A DNA stretch of 64,000 bases from Flavobacteriia bacterium (lineage in GTDB: Bacteria > Bacteroidota > Bacteroidia > Flavobacteriales > Weeksellaceae): NCBI GenBank assembly GCA_015999765.1, contig JAECQR010000002.1, positions 124,001 to 188,000 of the forward strand, read 5' to 3'. Positions 32,084 through 41,218 of the stretch are shown one piece after another. Under the pieces are notes generated by a model. It was not told the origin of the DNA, made no database searches, and saw nothing but the letters and a program-made list of their open reading frames with translations. Within the stretch, counting starts at the first letter, position 1. Every line of letters starts with the position of its first letter. Position numbers and translations under genes: made by a program.

Positions 32084-35000
32084 TTATTTTAATAGTACCA
32101 TTTTTTCTACGGCAGTGGCGCTGCCCTTGCATTTGTCCTGGTTCTGGCTTTTTGCAAAGATCTTAAAAATATAAGTGCCTTTACCAACAGCATCACCAAA
32201 ATCATCAGTTCCATCCCATTCAATTGCAGTTTTCGGAGTGCGGAAACCCTGGAAAAACGGTTCAGCGGTAACTGCAGTACTTATGGTTTTTACCAGTTTG
32301 CCTGTAATGGTGTATATCTGAACATTCACATCCAACATGTCATCGCAATTGTGTTCAAACTGAACGTAAGTCTTATTGGTAAACGGATTCGGCCAATTTA
32401 AGAGTTTGTTAACAATTAAATTTTGGTTGGTTTCATCCTTAACTATAAAGTTTAACGTCTCTGTGGTGGAATTATTGTTAATGTCCCAAACTTTAAAGGT
32501 AAGCTGATGAGGCCCCGGTGCTAAGTTACGGAAAGGATAGGTAACATTCCCTTTTTGGTAATCGGATAATGTAGTATTCACACAACCGTTGCCATCCCCT
32601 GAAAAGTAGAAATCATTCAGCACCACGGTATCAATGATTTTACCGTCGAGAATTACCGTAATATCATGACCAATTCCAGAACCGGTGGAGTTGATTCCTT
32701 TATCATCGGTTACGCATGCCAGAAGTGTTGGGTTTTGATCGGTGATTCCGCCGTCGGCAAAATTGGTATTATTCATATATACTTTCACCTTGGGAGCTTC
32801 GTTATCGTTAATGCCATCGGGATTTATTCCTCCTATTTTTTGGATTTGGTTATTAAAAACATCGAATACCTTATTGTCTGCATACGCTAAAATTCTTCCG
32901 TTCCCGATTTCATAATTGATGTCTTTTGGAACATAAAATTCTACAGTAAACACTCCGTTAACAGCCTGTCCTGAGGATTTTACAATAGGTCCGTTTTCTT
33001 CCGTATAGGTTAATACGGGACTCATCTTAGGTTCCCCGTCGTTGTTCAGGGTTTTTTTACTTAGTCTTTTATCGAAAATATTAATGGCAACTCTGCCATT
33101 GAATGAGGTGTCTAAAGTTCCGTCGGCTTTGTTGATATGGCCTTTTACTTTCACAAAATCCAGTGCGCGCAGCTGTCCCGGAACTGGAGATTCAATTTCA
33201 TCGATATTGAGGAGGCGTTTTGGTCGGCTGAGTTTGGTTGCAGGATCGCCCAGTAGATTGACCTTCAGGTGATCAGAATGGGTGCCTTTTTCTATTTTTG
33301 CTTTCAGAAAAGCATCGCCCAGAGAAATGAAATCATCATTAACCAATTCGAAAAGATGGCGGGTAAAAATGGTTGTAAATTCTTCGCCATAGCCCACGCC
33401 GATTGCACGGCTGGAGGTAAGCATCATCGAGGCGCCACCCTGCTTGGATTTTATGACCTGTTCGCCGGCAGAAAAAGTAGCCGGGTCATCCCACAAGGTG
33501 AATTCGCAGGTTATAGTCGAAACAAGCGGAAGACGGGAGTATACATTGTTATAATTGTTGAAATTCTGAATCATATCGATGGTCATCACGCGTTCCTGAG
33601 CCCAACCATTGATCCCTCCATGCCCAAAATAGAACAGATAAAGACTGTTGCCCACATCATTGGAAATTGCCTGATTGACCTGCGGATAACGTTGCCCTCC
33701 CGCTGAAGTCTGCGCAGTAAAAGAGTCCAGATATAATTTACGGATATTGTATTCCTTTCTCAAATTTCCCGTTTCGAAAACATTCACCAGAGATGCATTC
33801 ATTGTATTGTGAAACGGAAGTAGGTTATCCGCATCATCATCAACAACGAAATCCATTTTCATCCGCCATTCGCCAAAAGGGGTAGACTGACCCGGAAGCC
33901 CGTTATTGTACGCCAGCGTTTTATCGATCAGAAGTTTTGCTTCCGAGACGTTTCCGGCCGGCAACCTTCCCACAGGAAAATCAGGCAGGGTCGAAGATAA
34001 AGTTACTGCAGTGACACTTTGTGGTGACGTCATGGTGTAATAATCATCAGATACGAACGAGTCAGCATAATTGCCGCTTTCCTCACTTTGGAAAGAGGGA
34101 ACAATATCTGATTCGGGATGATTGATCCCACGGAAATCATAAGAAGTGTCACCCAAAATGAAGAGGTATTTCAGTTTGCCCGCCGGAGTATTGAGTTTTG
34201 TGGCAAAATCTCTTATCGCCGTGATATCTTTGTTTCCACTGCTGAATTCGTTATAAATTTTATTCACATCAACTACCGCAACATTGTATTTGTCCTGATA
34301 GAAGTTTGCAAGTCTTTGGGCATGACCCATCATCTCGGGAACAGTAATCATTAAATAATCAACATTCTGAAGTCCCGCCAGATCCTGATTTTCAATTTTA
34401 CCCACAAATGCCGGAGCAAAAGCGTCAGCGTTCTTAAAGGCGACAAATTCATTAACGAAAGTATTGCTATTTGCAATGTATCCAAAGCTGTAAGTCGAAG
34501 AACTGCCTGATTTATTGATTTTTCTGATCACATTTGTAATATCCGAAACCTGCCAAACCTGTTCCAGTGCACCTGCATCGGCTACACTGAAAGTATAGTT
34601 TGTTCCGCTGCCTTCATCAATGGAGTAACTGCGGAAATTCATCTGTGAATTATTGAATTTCAGGTCTTCTTTGTACTGAACTTCAGCATAGTCGAAATAG
34701 AATTTACCGTTCGGGTTGCTCGAAGTGTCCGGAGTAAAATTAAAACTGAGTTGGTTTCCCTGCAGATTAGTCACCGTTCCGGTATAAATGATGGGAATGT
34801 ACTCTTTTTTGTCGGCCGGGGATATGGTGGATATGTTGGAATTCTGATTGTTGATGTTGGCCGTAATTTTATTCCCGGAAGACAAATAACCGATATATCT
34901 GCTGCGGTATCGGATTATATCTGTTGGCTGGATTGGTGATCTTGTGGTGAAAGAAACTGTTTTATTATCGGTGAAAGCATCTCCGGTCCAGATTCGGCCG

Positions 35001-35986
35001 ATTTTCATTAAATTGAATTTCTCCTCGTTAATATATTGGTAGTCGTCGTAACGGGTAATTGCATCGGAGGTTACAGATGATTCACTGTCAAGAATTCTTT
35101 TTCCCGGACCTAAATCGAAATTGATAAAGTAGTAAGCAAAATCATTGTAGATATTAATGAAATTGTCGGATTTATCTGTTCTTGTTTCTATTCTTCTGTT
35201 ACCGTTCCCGTTGATGTTTCCAAGCGTTTTGTACACATTGTATCCATGCGGACCCTGTGCGTAAAAAAGTGCGTAATCATCGTCGTTCCAGGTTCCGTCG
35301 GCTTCACCAGTTACCTGAATAGCGTTTTCCTGCAGCGCAGCGTATCTTGAGTCCTGATTGTGTTCCGGAAGCATTAACCCGCCGTTTCCATAAACTCTGA
35401 AATTTTTGGGGTTAATATTTGACGGGTTTATGCCATTATCCCGCAGAAATTTTGCCGTAATTTTGAATACACCGGACTTATCTACTTTTATCTTGTAGAA
35501 AGTTCCTGTTTTTAAAGGATTTTGCGTTGTGCCCACTTTACCTGAGAGTAAGGGGCTTATCGCTGGCTGTGCGCTGTTTACAATAGAGAAGGAAGTAAGC
35601 CGGGAGATTATTCCCTTTTCAAACTTTAAGGCAGACACTCTAATATTCGTGGTTTGCTCGTTGATGTAAGGGTTTGTGTAGATGCTGATTTCGCTTTTTT
35701 CAGTGGTGGGAATACTTGAAATACTGATCTCAAATAATTCCTTTGGGGTAACCTTTTCCCACACAAAATTTGTTACTGTCTGATTGGTTCCTGAATATTT
35801 TGCGGTGGTGCGGAAATATACCGAGCTTTCCTCGTAAGTAAATCCGTTGTTGGTGAAAAAAGGAACTGAAACCTGATAGGTGCCAAAATCGATTATTTTA
35901 TTTCCTTCCCACTGTAATTTTACAGTTTGCGAAAAACTAAATGAAAAAAGTAAAGGAAGTAGAATAAGGGTAAAAATACGTTTCAT
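32084..35986 (-). CDS. porU: Type IX secretion sortase PorU
   Basis: 1300 residues with a signal peptide (MKRIFTLILLPLLFSFSFS). The N-terminal beta domains are followed by a gingipain-like C25 peptidase domain in the middle: LKYLFILGDTSYDFRGI, then the catalytic His in LYLFYFGHGGINGWAQ and the catalytic Cys in VSTITCEFTLWDDPATF. After it come Ig-like domains and a C-terminal sorting-like domain (LLNWPNPFTNKTYVQFEHNC, ending AVEKMVLLK). PorU removes the sorting signal of exported proteins and attaches them to the cell surface. Together with porV downstream and gldJ divergent, this is the conserved T9SS locus of flavobacteria. Confidence 0.95.
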   Translation of the reverse strand: MKRIFTLILLPLLFSFSFSQTVKLQWEGNKIIDFGTYQVSVPFFTNNGFTYEESSVYFRTTAKYSGTNQTVTNFVWEKVTPKELFEISISSIPTTEKSEISIYTNPYINEQTTNIRVSALKFEKGIISRLTSFSIVNSAQPAISPLLSGKVGTTQNPLKTGTFYKIKVDKSGVFKITAKFLRDNGINPSNINPKNFRVYGNGGLMLPEHNQDSRYAALQENAIQVTGEADGTWNDDDYALFYAQGPHGYNVYKTLGNINGNGNRRIETRTDKSDNFINIYNDFAYYFINFDLGPGKRILDSESSVTSDAITRYDDYQYINEEKFNLMKIGRIWTGDAFTDNKTVSFTTRSPIQPTDIIRYRSRYIGYLSSGNKITANINNQNSNISTISPADKKEYIPIIYTGTVTNLQGNQLSFNFTPDTSSNPNGKFYFDYAEVQYKEDLKFNNSQMNFRSYSIDEGSGTNYTFSVADAGALEQVWQVSDITNVIRKINKSGSSSTYSFGYIANSNTFVNEFVAFKNADAFAPAFVGKIENQDLAGLQNVDYLMITVPEMMGHAQRLANFYQDKYNVAVVDVNKIYNEFSSGNKDITAIRDFATKLNTPAGKLKYLFILGDTSYDFRGINHPESDIVPSFQSEESGNYADSFVSDDYYTMTSPQSVTAVTLSSTLPDFPVGRLPAGNVSEAKLLIDKTLAYNNGLPGQSTPFGEWRMKMDFVVDDDADNLLPFHNTMNASLVNVFETGNLRKEYNIRKLYLDSFTAQTSAGGQRYPQVNQAISNDVGNSLYLFYFGHGGINGWAQERVMTIDMIQNFNNYNNVYSRLPLVSTITCEFTLWDDPATFSAGEQVIKSKQGGASMMLTSSRAIGVGYGEEFTTIFTRHLFELVNDDFISLGDAFLKAKIEKGTHSDHLKVNLLGDPATKLSRPKRLLNIDEIESPVPGQLRALDFVKVKGHINKADGTLDTSFNGRVAINIFDKRLSKKTLNNDGEPKMSPVLTYTEENGPIVKSSGQAVNGVFTVEFYVPKDINYEIGNGRILAYADNKVFDVFNNQIQKIGGINPDGINDNEAPKVKVYMNNTNFADGGITDQNPTLLACVTDDKGINSTGSGIGHDITVILDGKIIDTVVLNDFYFSGDGNGCVNTTLSDYQKGNVTYPFRNLAPGPHQLTFKVWDINNNSTTETLNFIVKDETNQNLIVNKLLNWPNPFTNKTYVQFEHNCDDMLDVNVQIYTITGKLVKTISTAVTAEPFFQGFRTPKTAIEWDGTDDFGDAVGKGTYIFKIFAKSQNQDKCKGSATAVEKMVLLK

Positions 35987-36092
35987 CAGGTGTTAAATTT
36001 CAGAAATACAAATTAAACGAAAAATAATAAATAATAATATATGCAATAAAATTAATTTGTTAACGTTTTCCAAAAAAAATCAATCTATAATT

Positions 36093-36122
36093 TTGGTTAT
36101 TAAATAATTTCATTTTTCTTTG
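36093..36122 (+). promoter_or_regulatory. Promoter of gldJ
   Basis: TTG (36093-36095), 19 bases, TTTCTTTG (36115-36122). The second base of the -7 box is T instead of A, otherwise good spacing. 25 bases before the gldJ ATG. Confidence 0.65.
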
Positions 36123-36147
36123 TACTCTGAAAATATCTATATCAACT

Positions 36148-37755
36148 ATGAATAAACTAAAGTTGTTTACATTAATAGCGTTAAGTTCTACACTCCTTCT
36201 GATCAGTTGCGGCGGTGGCGGTAACAGCAAGAAAGGTGGTGGCACAAAGCGTTTTACCAGTAAAACAGGTTGGAAGCCAAATGATCAAAAAGGTTGGTTT
36301 TTTACCGGAAAACAACAAAAACAGAAAGGATGGCCGGGAATGGTATATGTAGAAGGCGGAACTTTTACCATGGGATTGGTGAAAGATGATGTAATGCATG
36401 ATTGGAATAATACCCCGAGAAGAATGCAGGTTAGTGCATTTTTTATCGGTGAAACTGAAATCACAAACTACGAATACAGAGAATATGTTACGTGGTTGAA
36501 ATATGTTTTCCCACCCTCAGATCCTAGCTTTAAAGAAATTTATAAAGGTGCACTTCCTGATACCTTGGTTTGGAATAATGAACTTTCAAGAAACGATTTC
36601 GCTGAAACTTATTTCCGCAGCCCGGAGTTCGATTACTATCCGGTAGTTGGGGTTTCATGGCTTCAGGCTTCAAGGTACTGCGACTGGCTTACCGACAGAG
36701 CTAACGAAAAAGCTTTGATGGAACAAGGCGTGATCTCAAAAGATTTCTATACGAATGATGGTAATAATCAGGGTCCAAACTCATTCACCCTTGATAAATT
36801 CAAAGGTAATGATCCGGAAATGGAAGCTTACATCAACAAAGAAAGATTAAAGCAGAAATCAGGTATTAAAACATCTAATGAAAGAATTCTTGCAGCAAAC
36901 CGTAATGCAACAGCAGGCGTTGTTCAGAAATTCAGACTTCCTACAGAAGTTGAATGGGAATTTGCAGCACTGGGAATGCAGAAAGAACGGGAGTATAATC
37001 TTTACACGAACAAAGAGCCCGAAATTCAGAAGCTGAAAGGCAAAAAAGGTAGAGACAGAGGAATGTACCTGGAGAATTTCAAGCAGGGTAAAGGTGATTA
37101 TTCAGGTGTTGCAGGTTGGAAAAACGATGGTGCACCAACAACTGCTGACGTAAAACAATATCCTTCCAACAACTTGGGAATCTACGGAATGTTCGGTAAC
37201 GTTGCTGAGTGGACTGCCGATGTTTACAGACCTATTATTGATGAAGAAGCAAGTGATTTCAACTATTACAGAGGAAATGTTGCGCAGGAAGTGGTGAAAA
37301 ATGAAGACGGAACTTTCAAGAAAATTGAAACCGCGAAGTATGACACTCTTGCAGACGGAAGATTGGTGTACAAAGGACTTCCGGGACAATACGAAAGAGA
37401 AGTGGTTGCCGATAACAGAAACTTCAGAGACGGAGACTTCCAGTCATCACTCGATGCAGGTTATGGTAGAGGCGAAGACAGTACTACAGCAGGTTACAAC
37501 ATGTACAACTCTAAACAGAAAAGATTTATCGTAGACGAAAGAGGCAGAGTTGTTTTACAGAAAGACCCACTTTCAAGAACAACCAGAATTTCCAACGAAG
37601 TTAGAGTAGTAAAAGGTGGATCATGGCTTGACGGAGCTTATTGGCTTGATCCGGGTCAGAGAAGATTCCGCGACGAAGCAAAAGCTTACGGTTGGGTTGG
37701 TTTCCGTGTTGCACAGGATGCCAAGTCCAGCGGAAAAGGCAGAACAAAAAGGTAA
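36148..37755 (+). CDS. gldJ: Gliding/T9SS lipoprotein GldJ
   Basis: 535 residues. Lipoprotein signal MNKLKLFTLIALSSTLLLISCGGGG with Cys at about residue 21. The rest is a formylglycine-generating-enzyme-like (SUMF1) fold: GMVYVEGGTFTMGLVKDD, FFIGETEITNYEYREYVTWLKY, VVGVSWLQASRYCDWLTDRANE, FRLPTEVEWEFAALG, GIYGMFGNVAEWTAD and VRVVKGGSWLDGAYWLDPGQRRF. This combination with the Gly-rich start is typical of GldJ, which is needed for gliding and stabilises other T9SS parts such as GldK; it is structural, not a sulfatase activator. Divergent from porU and followed by murF, as in many flavobacteria. Confidence 0.93.
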   Translation: MNKLKLFTLIALSSTLLLISCGGGGNSKKGGGTKRFTSKTGWKPNDQKGWFFTGKQQKQKGWPGMVYVEGGTFTMGLVKDDVMHDWNNTPRRMQVSAFFIGETEITNYEYREYVTWLKYVFPPSDPSFKEIYKGALPDTLVWNNELSRNDFAETYFRSPEFDYYPVVGVSWLQASRYCDWLTDRANEKALMEQGVISKDFYTNDGNNQGPNSFTLDKFKGNDPEMEAYINKERLKQKSGIKTSNERILAANRNATAGVVQKFRLPTEVEWEFAALGMQKEREYNLYTNKEPEIQKLKGKKGRDRGMYLENFKQGKGDYSGVAGWKNDGAPTTADVKQYPSNNLGIYGMFGNVAEWTADVYRPIIDEEASDFNYYRGNVAQEVVKNEDGTFKKIETAKYDTLADGRLVYKGLPGQYEREVVADNRNFRDGDFQSSLDAGYGRGEDSTTAGYNMYNSKQKRFIVDERGRVVLQKDPLSRTTRISNEVRVVKGGSWLDGAYWLDPGQRRFRDEAKAYGWVGFRVAQDAKSSGKGRTKR

Positions 37756-37772
37756 TTATCTTAAAATATTTA

Positions 37773-37813
37773 AAAGAATCCTTCTGTAATTGCAGAAGGA
37801 TTCTTTATTTTTG
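37773..37813 (+). terminator. gldJ terminator merged with the murF -7 box
   Basis: AAAGAATCCTTCTG (37773-37786) and CAGAAGGATTCTTT (37793-37806) form a perfect 14-base stem with a six-base loop. The T-rich tail continues as TATTTTTG (37806-37813), a match to the -7 consensus, and four A later comes the murF ATG at 37818. One stretch thus serves as terminator tail and promoter. Confidence 0.8.
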
Positions 37814-37817
37814 AAAA

Positions 37818-39092
37818 ATGAATGCAGCCTCTTTCTATCCACTTTTTTTAAAGGCCAATAAAATAACCATCGACAGCAGAACCGTTGGGGAAAACGATAT
37901 CTTTTTTGCCTTCTCGGGCGAAAATTTCAATGCCGCTGTTTCCGCGGAAGAAGCAATACATAAAGGAGCTTTGGCTGCTATTGTTGAAGACAGAACTTTT
38001 GAAAATATTGATAGTAATATTTTCTACGTACCCTCTACACTGCATTTTTTACAGGAACTGGCTTCTTATCACCGTAATGAAGTGAAGATTCCCATAATTG
38101 CCCTGACGGGAAGCAACGGAAAAACCACGACGAAAGAGATTATTCACGCCGTTTTATCTCAGAAATACAATGTCCAATATACTTTTGGTAATCTCAATAA
38201 TCACATCGGAGTTCCGCTTACTTTGCTTTCCATTAAGCCAGAACACCAATTAGCTGTTGTTGAAATGGGTGCAAACCATCAGAAAGAAATTGAACTGCTT
38301 TGCAAAATTGCCCAACCGAATTACGGTTATATCACCAACTTCGGGAAAGCTCATCTTGAAGGCTTCGGCGGTTTTGCAGGGGTAATCAAAGGTAAATCTG
38401 AGCTCTATGATTATCTGAAATCTGCCGGCCAAACCATTTTAGTCAATGAGAATGATCCGCTGCAGGTAGAAAAGACCAAAGGTTATTCTCCTCGAATGAC
38501 TTTTGGAAACAGCGATTCGGATTATCATTTTTCTGAATTTTCAAATGATAATTTCGTTGGTTTAAGTTTCAATGAAGAAACTGCGCAGTCGAAACTTACC
38601 GGAAATTATAATTTCACCAATTTATGTGCGGCTGCGAGTTTAGGATTTCACTTCGGGGTAGATTTCGCTCAGATCAAAGATGCCATCGAAAATTATACCC
38701 CGACCAACATGCGGTCCCAGATTATGGAACGGGGCGGTAAAACTTTTGTGTTGGATACTTATAACGCGAATCCGAGTTCGATGACAGAATCTTTGAAAAA
38801 TTTCAGCGCGTTCGAAGGCTCTAAAACCATTATTATAGGTGATATGCTCGAATTGGGTGACGAATCAGAAAAAGAACACCGTGAAATTTTAGCGTTGGCG
38901 AAATCCCTTAATTTTAATGAAATCATCACTGTAGGAAAGCACTTCAAGAAGGTTAATGTCCATGGGCAGTCTTATGAAACATCACAGGAACTTTCTCAGG
39001 CACTGGAAAAAAATAAAATTCAGTCTAAAAATATTCTGCTAAAAGCATCCCGCGGGATCGCTTTAGAGAAAATTCTGGATTTTATCGTTTAG
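37818..39092 (+). CDS. murF: UDP-MurNAc-tripeptide-D-Ala-D-Ala ligase
   Basis: 424 residues. Mur ligase features: the N-terminal UDP-binding domain with TIDSRTVGENDIFFAFSG, the ATP P-loop ALTGSNGKTTTKEII, NLNNHIGVPLTLL, VVEMGANHQKEIELL, the carbamoylated-lysine region, and DTYNANPSSMTESL with the conserved Asn-Pro in the C-terminal domain. It adds D-Ala-D-Ala to the muramyl tripeptide in the cytoplasm, the last soluble step of peptidoglycan precursor synthesis. Likely leaderless transcript. The last 4 bases overlap the end of the convergent NUDIX gene. Confidence 0.96.
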   Translation: MNAASFYPLFLKANKITIDSRTVGENDIFFAFSGENFNAAVSAEEAIHKGALAAIVEDRTFENIDSNIFYVPSTLHFLQELASYHRNEVKIPIIALTGSNGKTTTKEIIHAVLSQKYNVQYTFGNLNNHIGVPLTLLSIKPEHQLAVVEMGANHQKEIELLCKIAQPNYGYITNFGKAHLEGFGGFAGVIKGKSELYDYLKSAGQTILVNENDPLQVEKTKGYSPRMTFGNSDSDYHFSEFSNDNFVGLSFNEETAQSKLTGNYNFTNLCAAASLGFHFGVDFAQIKDAIENYTPTNMRSQIMERGGKTFVLDTYNANPSSMTESLKNFSAFEGSKTIIIGDMLELGDESEKEHREILALAKSLNFNEIITVGKHFKKVNVHGQSYETSQELSQALEKNKIQSKNILLKASRGIALEKILDFIV

Positions 39093-39694
39093 TGAAGTTC
39101 CCAGTAATCATTCAGGATTAATTTGATATTGTTGAAGGTTTTGGGGAACACTTCATCCATTATCGTATCTCTGTTTTTCCATGAAACTGCAGTAATTCCT
39201 TCTTCCGTCTGCGGTTTTGGCGTTTCGTTCCCTACATAATTCATCTTAAACCAATAGGTGGTTTTCAGGATTTTCTCGCCATTGCGTTCCGTGTAGATAT
39301 GAAATGTATTGTTCAGGAATTCCTCAAGAATTAATTCCTTCAAGCCTGTTTCTTCTTCAATTTCCCGCAGGGCTGCCTGTTCCAGTGATTCGCCTTTCTC
39401 AATTTTACCTTTTGGTAAGTCCCATCTACCGATTCTGTGAATAAATAAAACCTCGCCGTCTTTGTTGCTCACTACACCGCCTGCAGCTTCAATTACTTTA
39501 AACATATGGGTGAAATCTTCCCACACTTCCTCCAGATCTTCTCCATATACATTAAGTTCGGGGCAAGAGGTATTCTCTAGGAGGTCCACGGCAATTTCCA
39601 GGGTTGCAAATCCTTCAAACCTAAGCTTTTTCTCCATGTCTTCAGGATATTTACTTAAAGTTAATTTTTTTTCATTCACAAAAACTTTATACAT
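39089..39694 (-). CDS. NUDIX hydrolase
   Basis: 201 residues from the ATG at 39694 (MYKVFVNEKKLTLSKYPED); a TTG two codons earlier is possible. The N-terminal 65 residues are a small beta domain of unknown role. The Nudix box follows: GKIEKGESLEQAALREIEEETGLKE with G-x5-E-x7-REUxEExGU complete. It hydrolyses a nucleoside diphosphate linked to another group; the substrate cannot be told. Expression is probably from TATTTTTG at 39714-39721 on the minus strand. Convergent and overlapping by 4 bases with murF. Confidence 0.92.
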   Translation of the reverse strand: MYKVFVNEKKLTLSKYPEDMEKKLRFEGFATLEIAVDLLENTSCPELNVYGEDLEEVWEDFTHMFKVIEAAGGVVSNKDGEVLFIHRIGRWDLPKGKIEKGESLEQAALREIEEETGLKELILEEFLNNTFHIYTERNGEKILKTTYWFKMNYVGNETPKPQTEEGITAVSWKNRDTIMDEVFPKTFNNIKLILNDYWELH

Positions 39695-39721
39695 TTGCAA
39701 CGTTTTAATCTTACAAAAATA
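39690..39721. promoter_or_regulatory. Overlapping divergent -7 boxes between NUDIX and SRPBCC genes
   Basis: On the + strand TACATTTG (39690-39697) overlaps the NUDIX start codon; on the - strand TATTTTTG (39714-39721) lies 5 bases before the SRPBCC ATG. The two start sites face each other, so the transcripts would overlap at their 5' ends. Confidence 0.5.
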
Positions 39722-39726
39722 TAAAA

Positions 39727-40113
39727 ATGAATTTAGAAGGACGCAAAATAGTGGTAAATAAATCGGTAAATACGCTTGTTGAGATGCTGAATAAACCCGA
39801 AGATTATAAAAACCTCATGCCCGATTCACTGCAGAATTTCGAAGTTCGTGATAATGGGTTTAAATTCGGTTTAAAAGGAATGCCGGAAATTGCTTTGAAA
39901 ATTGAAGAAGTTAGTGACAAGGCTGTGGTGCTTAAATCAGCAAGCTCGAGTCTTGATTTTGAACTGAAAGGCGCAATGAATGCATTGAATGAAAATCAAA
40001 CTGAAGTTCAGTTGTTTTTTGAAGGAAAATTTAATCCTTTCATCAAAATGATGGTTGAGAAGCCGCTTCAGAATTTCATTAATTCCCTTTCTGATAATCT
40101 TGAAAAGATCTAG
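39727..40113 (+). CDS. SRPBCC-fold (START/Bet v1-like) small protein
   Basis: 128 residues, cytoplasmic. The layout is an N-terminal beta strand and helix (VNKSVNTLVEMLNKPEDYKNLMPDSL), a run of beta strands, and a long C-terminal helix (KPLQNFINSLSDNLEKI): the helix-grip fold. Members bind hydrophobic ligands or act as dehydrases; the ligand here is unknown. Pattern-based assignment. It shares its 33-base upstream spacer with the NUDIX gene and is followed by a terminator. Confidence 0.8.
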   Translation: MNLEGRKIVVNKSVNTLVEMLNKPEDYKNLMPDSLQNFEVRDNGFKFGLKGMPEIALKIEEVSDKAVVLKSASSSLDFELKGAMNALNENQTEVQLFFEGKFNPFIKMMVEKPLQNFINSLSDNLEKI

Positions 40114-40133
40114 AAAAACGATTTGATATAAAG

Positions 40134-40167
40134 AATCCCGCAGCTGATAGGCTGCGGGATTTTTTTT
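40134..40167. terminator. Bidirectional terminator
   Basis: AATCCCGCAGC and GCTGCGGGATT are perfect complements with a six-base loop, followed by T8. Its tail reaches the stop codon of the ABC ATPase gene (-). Confidence 0.9.
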
Positions 40168-40861
40168 AGTTGGTGTAGCTTGTGAAAGCTTCTTCCAGGC
40201 TCCCGTATTTGCCCTTAAATTCACTGATTGGCGAATCCTGTATCACATTGCCCTGATGAATGAGAATTACTCTTGAACAGAGCGCCTCGACTTCCTGCAT
40301 AATGTGAGTGGACAGGATTACGGTTTTTTCTTTGCCAATTTCTTTGATGACATTTCTGATTTCGATGATTTGGTTTGGATCAAGGCCGTTCGTAGGTTCA
40401 TCCAGAATCAGAAGAGCCGGCGAATGCAGAATTGCCTGCGCCAATCCGACACGCTGTTTATATCCTTTGGACAGTTGAGAAATTTTCTTCGCTTTCTCCG
40501 GAGCGATTCCTACCAGTTCAATCACTTCATCAATCCTTTTTTTTGAAATTTTATGAAGGTCGGCAACAAAACTTAAATATTCCCTTACATACATCTCGGG
40601 GTAGAGTGGGTTGTTTTCCGGCAGAAAACCCATGTTTTTCTTAACCTCAATTGCGTTTTCAACGATGTCTTTTCCATTAAAGAGGATTTGGCCCTCATCA
40701 ATTTTCAGCGCGCCAACAATCGATTTCATTAAGGTTGATTTCCCTGCCCCGTTAGGTCCCAGAAGTCCGATAATCTCGCTGTTTCCGATTTCAAGATTAA
40801 TATCGTTTAATGCGGTTTGCTCGCCGAATTTCTTGCTTAGATTAATGATTTGAAGTGACAT
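40166..40861 (-). CDS. ABC transporter ATP-binding protein (GldA-like)
   Basis: 231 residues. Walker A GLLGPNGAGKST, Q-loop in GFLPENNPLYPEMYVREYL, signature LSKGYKQRVGLAQAIL, Walker B LLILDEPTNGLDP, H-loop STHIMQEVE. The stretch 'LPENNPLYPEMYVREYLSF' strongly resembles GldA, the ATPase of the gliding-linked ABC transporter, but GldA is about 300 residues, and the C-terminal 60-70 residues are missing here. It may be a related ABC-2 type exporter subunit whose permease is encoded elsewhere; no permease lies next to it. Single-gene unit. Confidence 0.9.
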   Translation of the reverse strand: MSLQIINLSKKFGEQTALNDINLEIGNSEIIGLLGPNGAGKSTLMKSIVGALKIDEGQILFNGKDIVENAIEVKKNMGFLPENNPLYPEMYVREYLSFVADLHKISKKRIDEVIELVGIAPEKAKKISQLSKGYKQRVGLAQAILHSPALLILDEPTNGLDPNQIIEIRNVIKEIGKEKTVILSTHIMQEVEALCSRVILIHQGNVIQDSPISEFKGKYGSLEEAFTSYTN

Positions 40862-40967
40862 GATTTTTTTTGAGTTGACTGCAAATTTAAGGAATGAAAC
40901 GCAAACCGGAGTGATTAAAAAGTTCTTTGCTGGAAGTTTTGTGTCCGCAAGAAAGAAAATACAGGAA

Positions 40968-40997
40968 ACAAAAAAACCTTACAGAAATTGTAAGGTT
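40968..40997 (-). terminator. Terminator of the tRNA operon
   Basis: AACCTTACA and TGTAAGGTT with loop GAAAT; on the minus strand followed by a run of T. Ends the Ser-Pro-Arg tRNA transcript. Confidence 0.88.
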
Positions 40998-41003
40998 GTT
41001 TTG

Positions 41004-41077
41004 TGAGCGCGCCAGGATTCGAACCTGGGACCGTCTGCTTAGAAGGCAGATGCTCTATCCAGCTGAGCTACGCACCC
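41004..41077 (-). tRNA. tRNA-Arg (anticodon TCT)
   Basis: 74 bases, CCA not encoded. Acceptor GGGTGCG pairs with CGCGCTC (two G-U), D-arm GCTC...GAGC, anticodon stem CTGC..GCAG with loop TTCTAAG, and T-arm CCAGG TTCGAAT CCTGG. The anticodon is TCT. Last in a run of three tRNAs. Confidence 0.96.
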
Positions 41078-41124
41078 TAATAGGGTAATAAATGTAAAAA
41101 TTCCCGAAGGAATTTTTTAAAAAG

Positions 41125-41199
41125 TCGGGGCGGCAGGATTCGAACCTGCGACCTCCTGGTCCCAAACCAGGCGCGATGACCGGACTACGCTACGCCCCG
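41125..41199 (-). tRNA. tRNA-Pro (anticodon TGG)
   Basis: 75 bases, CCA not encoded. Acceptor CGGGGCG/CGCCCCG perfect, anticodon stem CCTGG/CCAGG with loop TTTGGGA giving TGG, T-arm GCAGG TTCGAAT CCTGC. The C1-G72 pair is the known identity feature of bacterial tRNA-Pro. Confidence 0.97.
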
Positions 41200-41218
41200 A
41201 ATAATTTTTGTGGAGTTG

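Noticed and set aside
36148-37755. Formylglycine-generating enzyme (sulfatase activation)
   Set aside because: The SUMF1 fold is present, but lipoprotein signal, length and the porU/porV neighbours identify GldJ.
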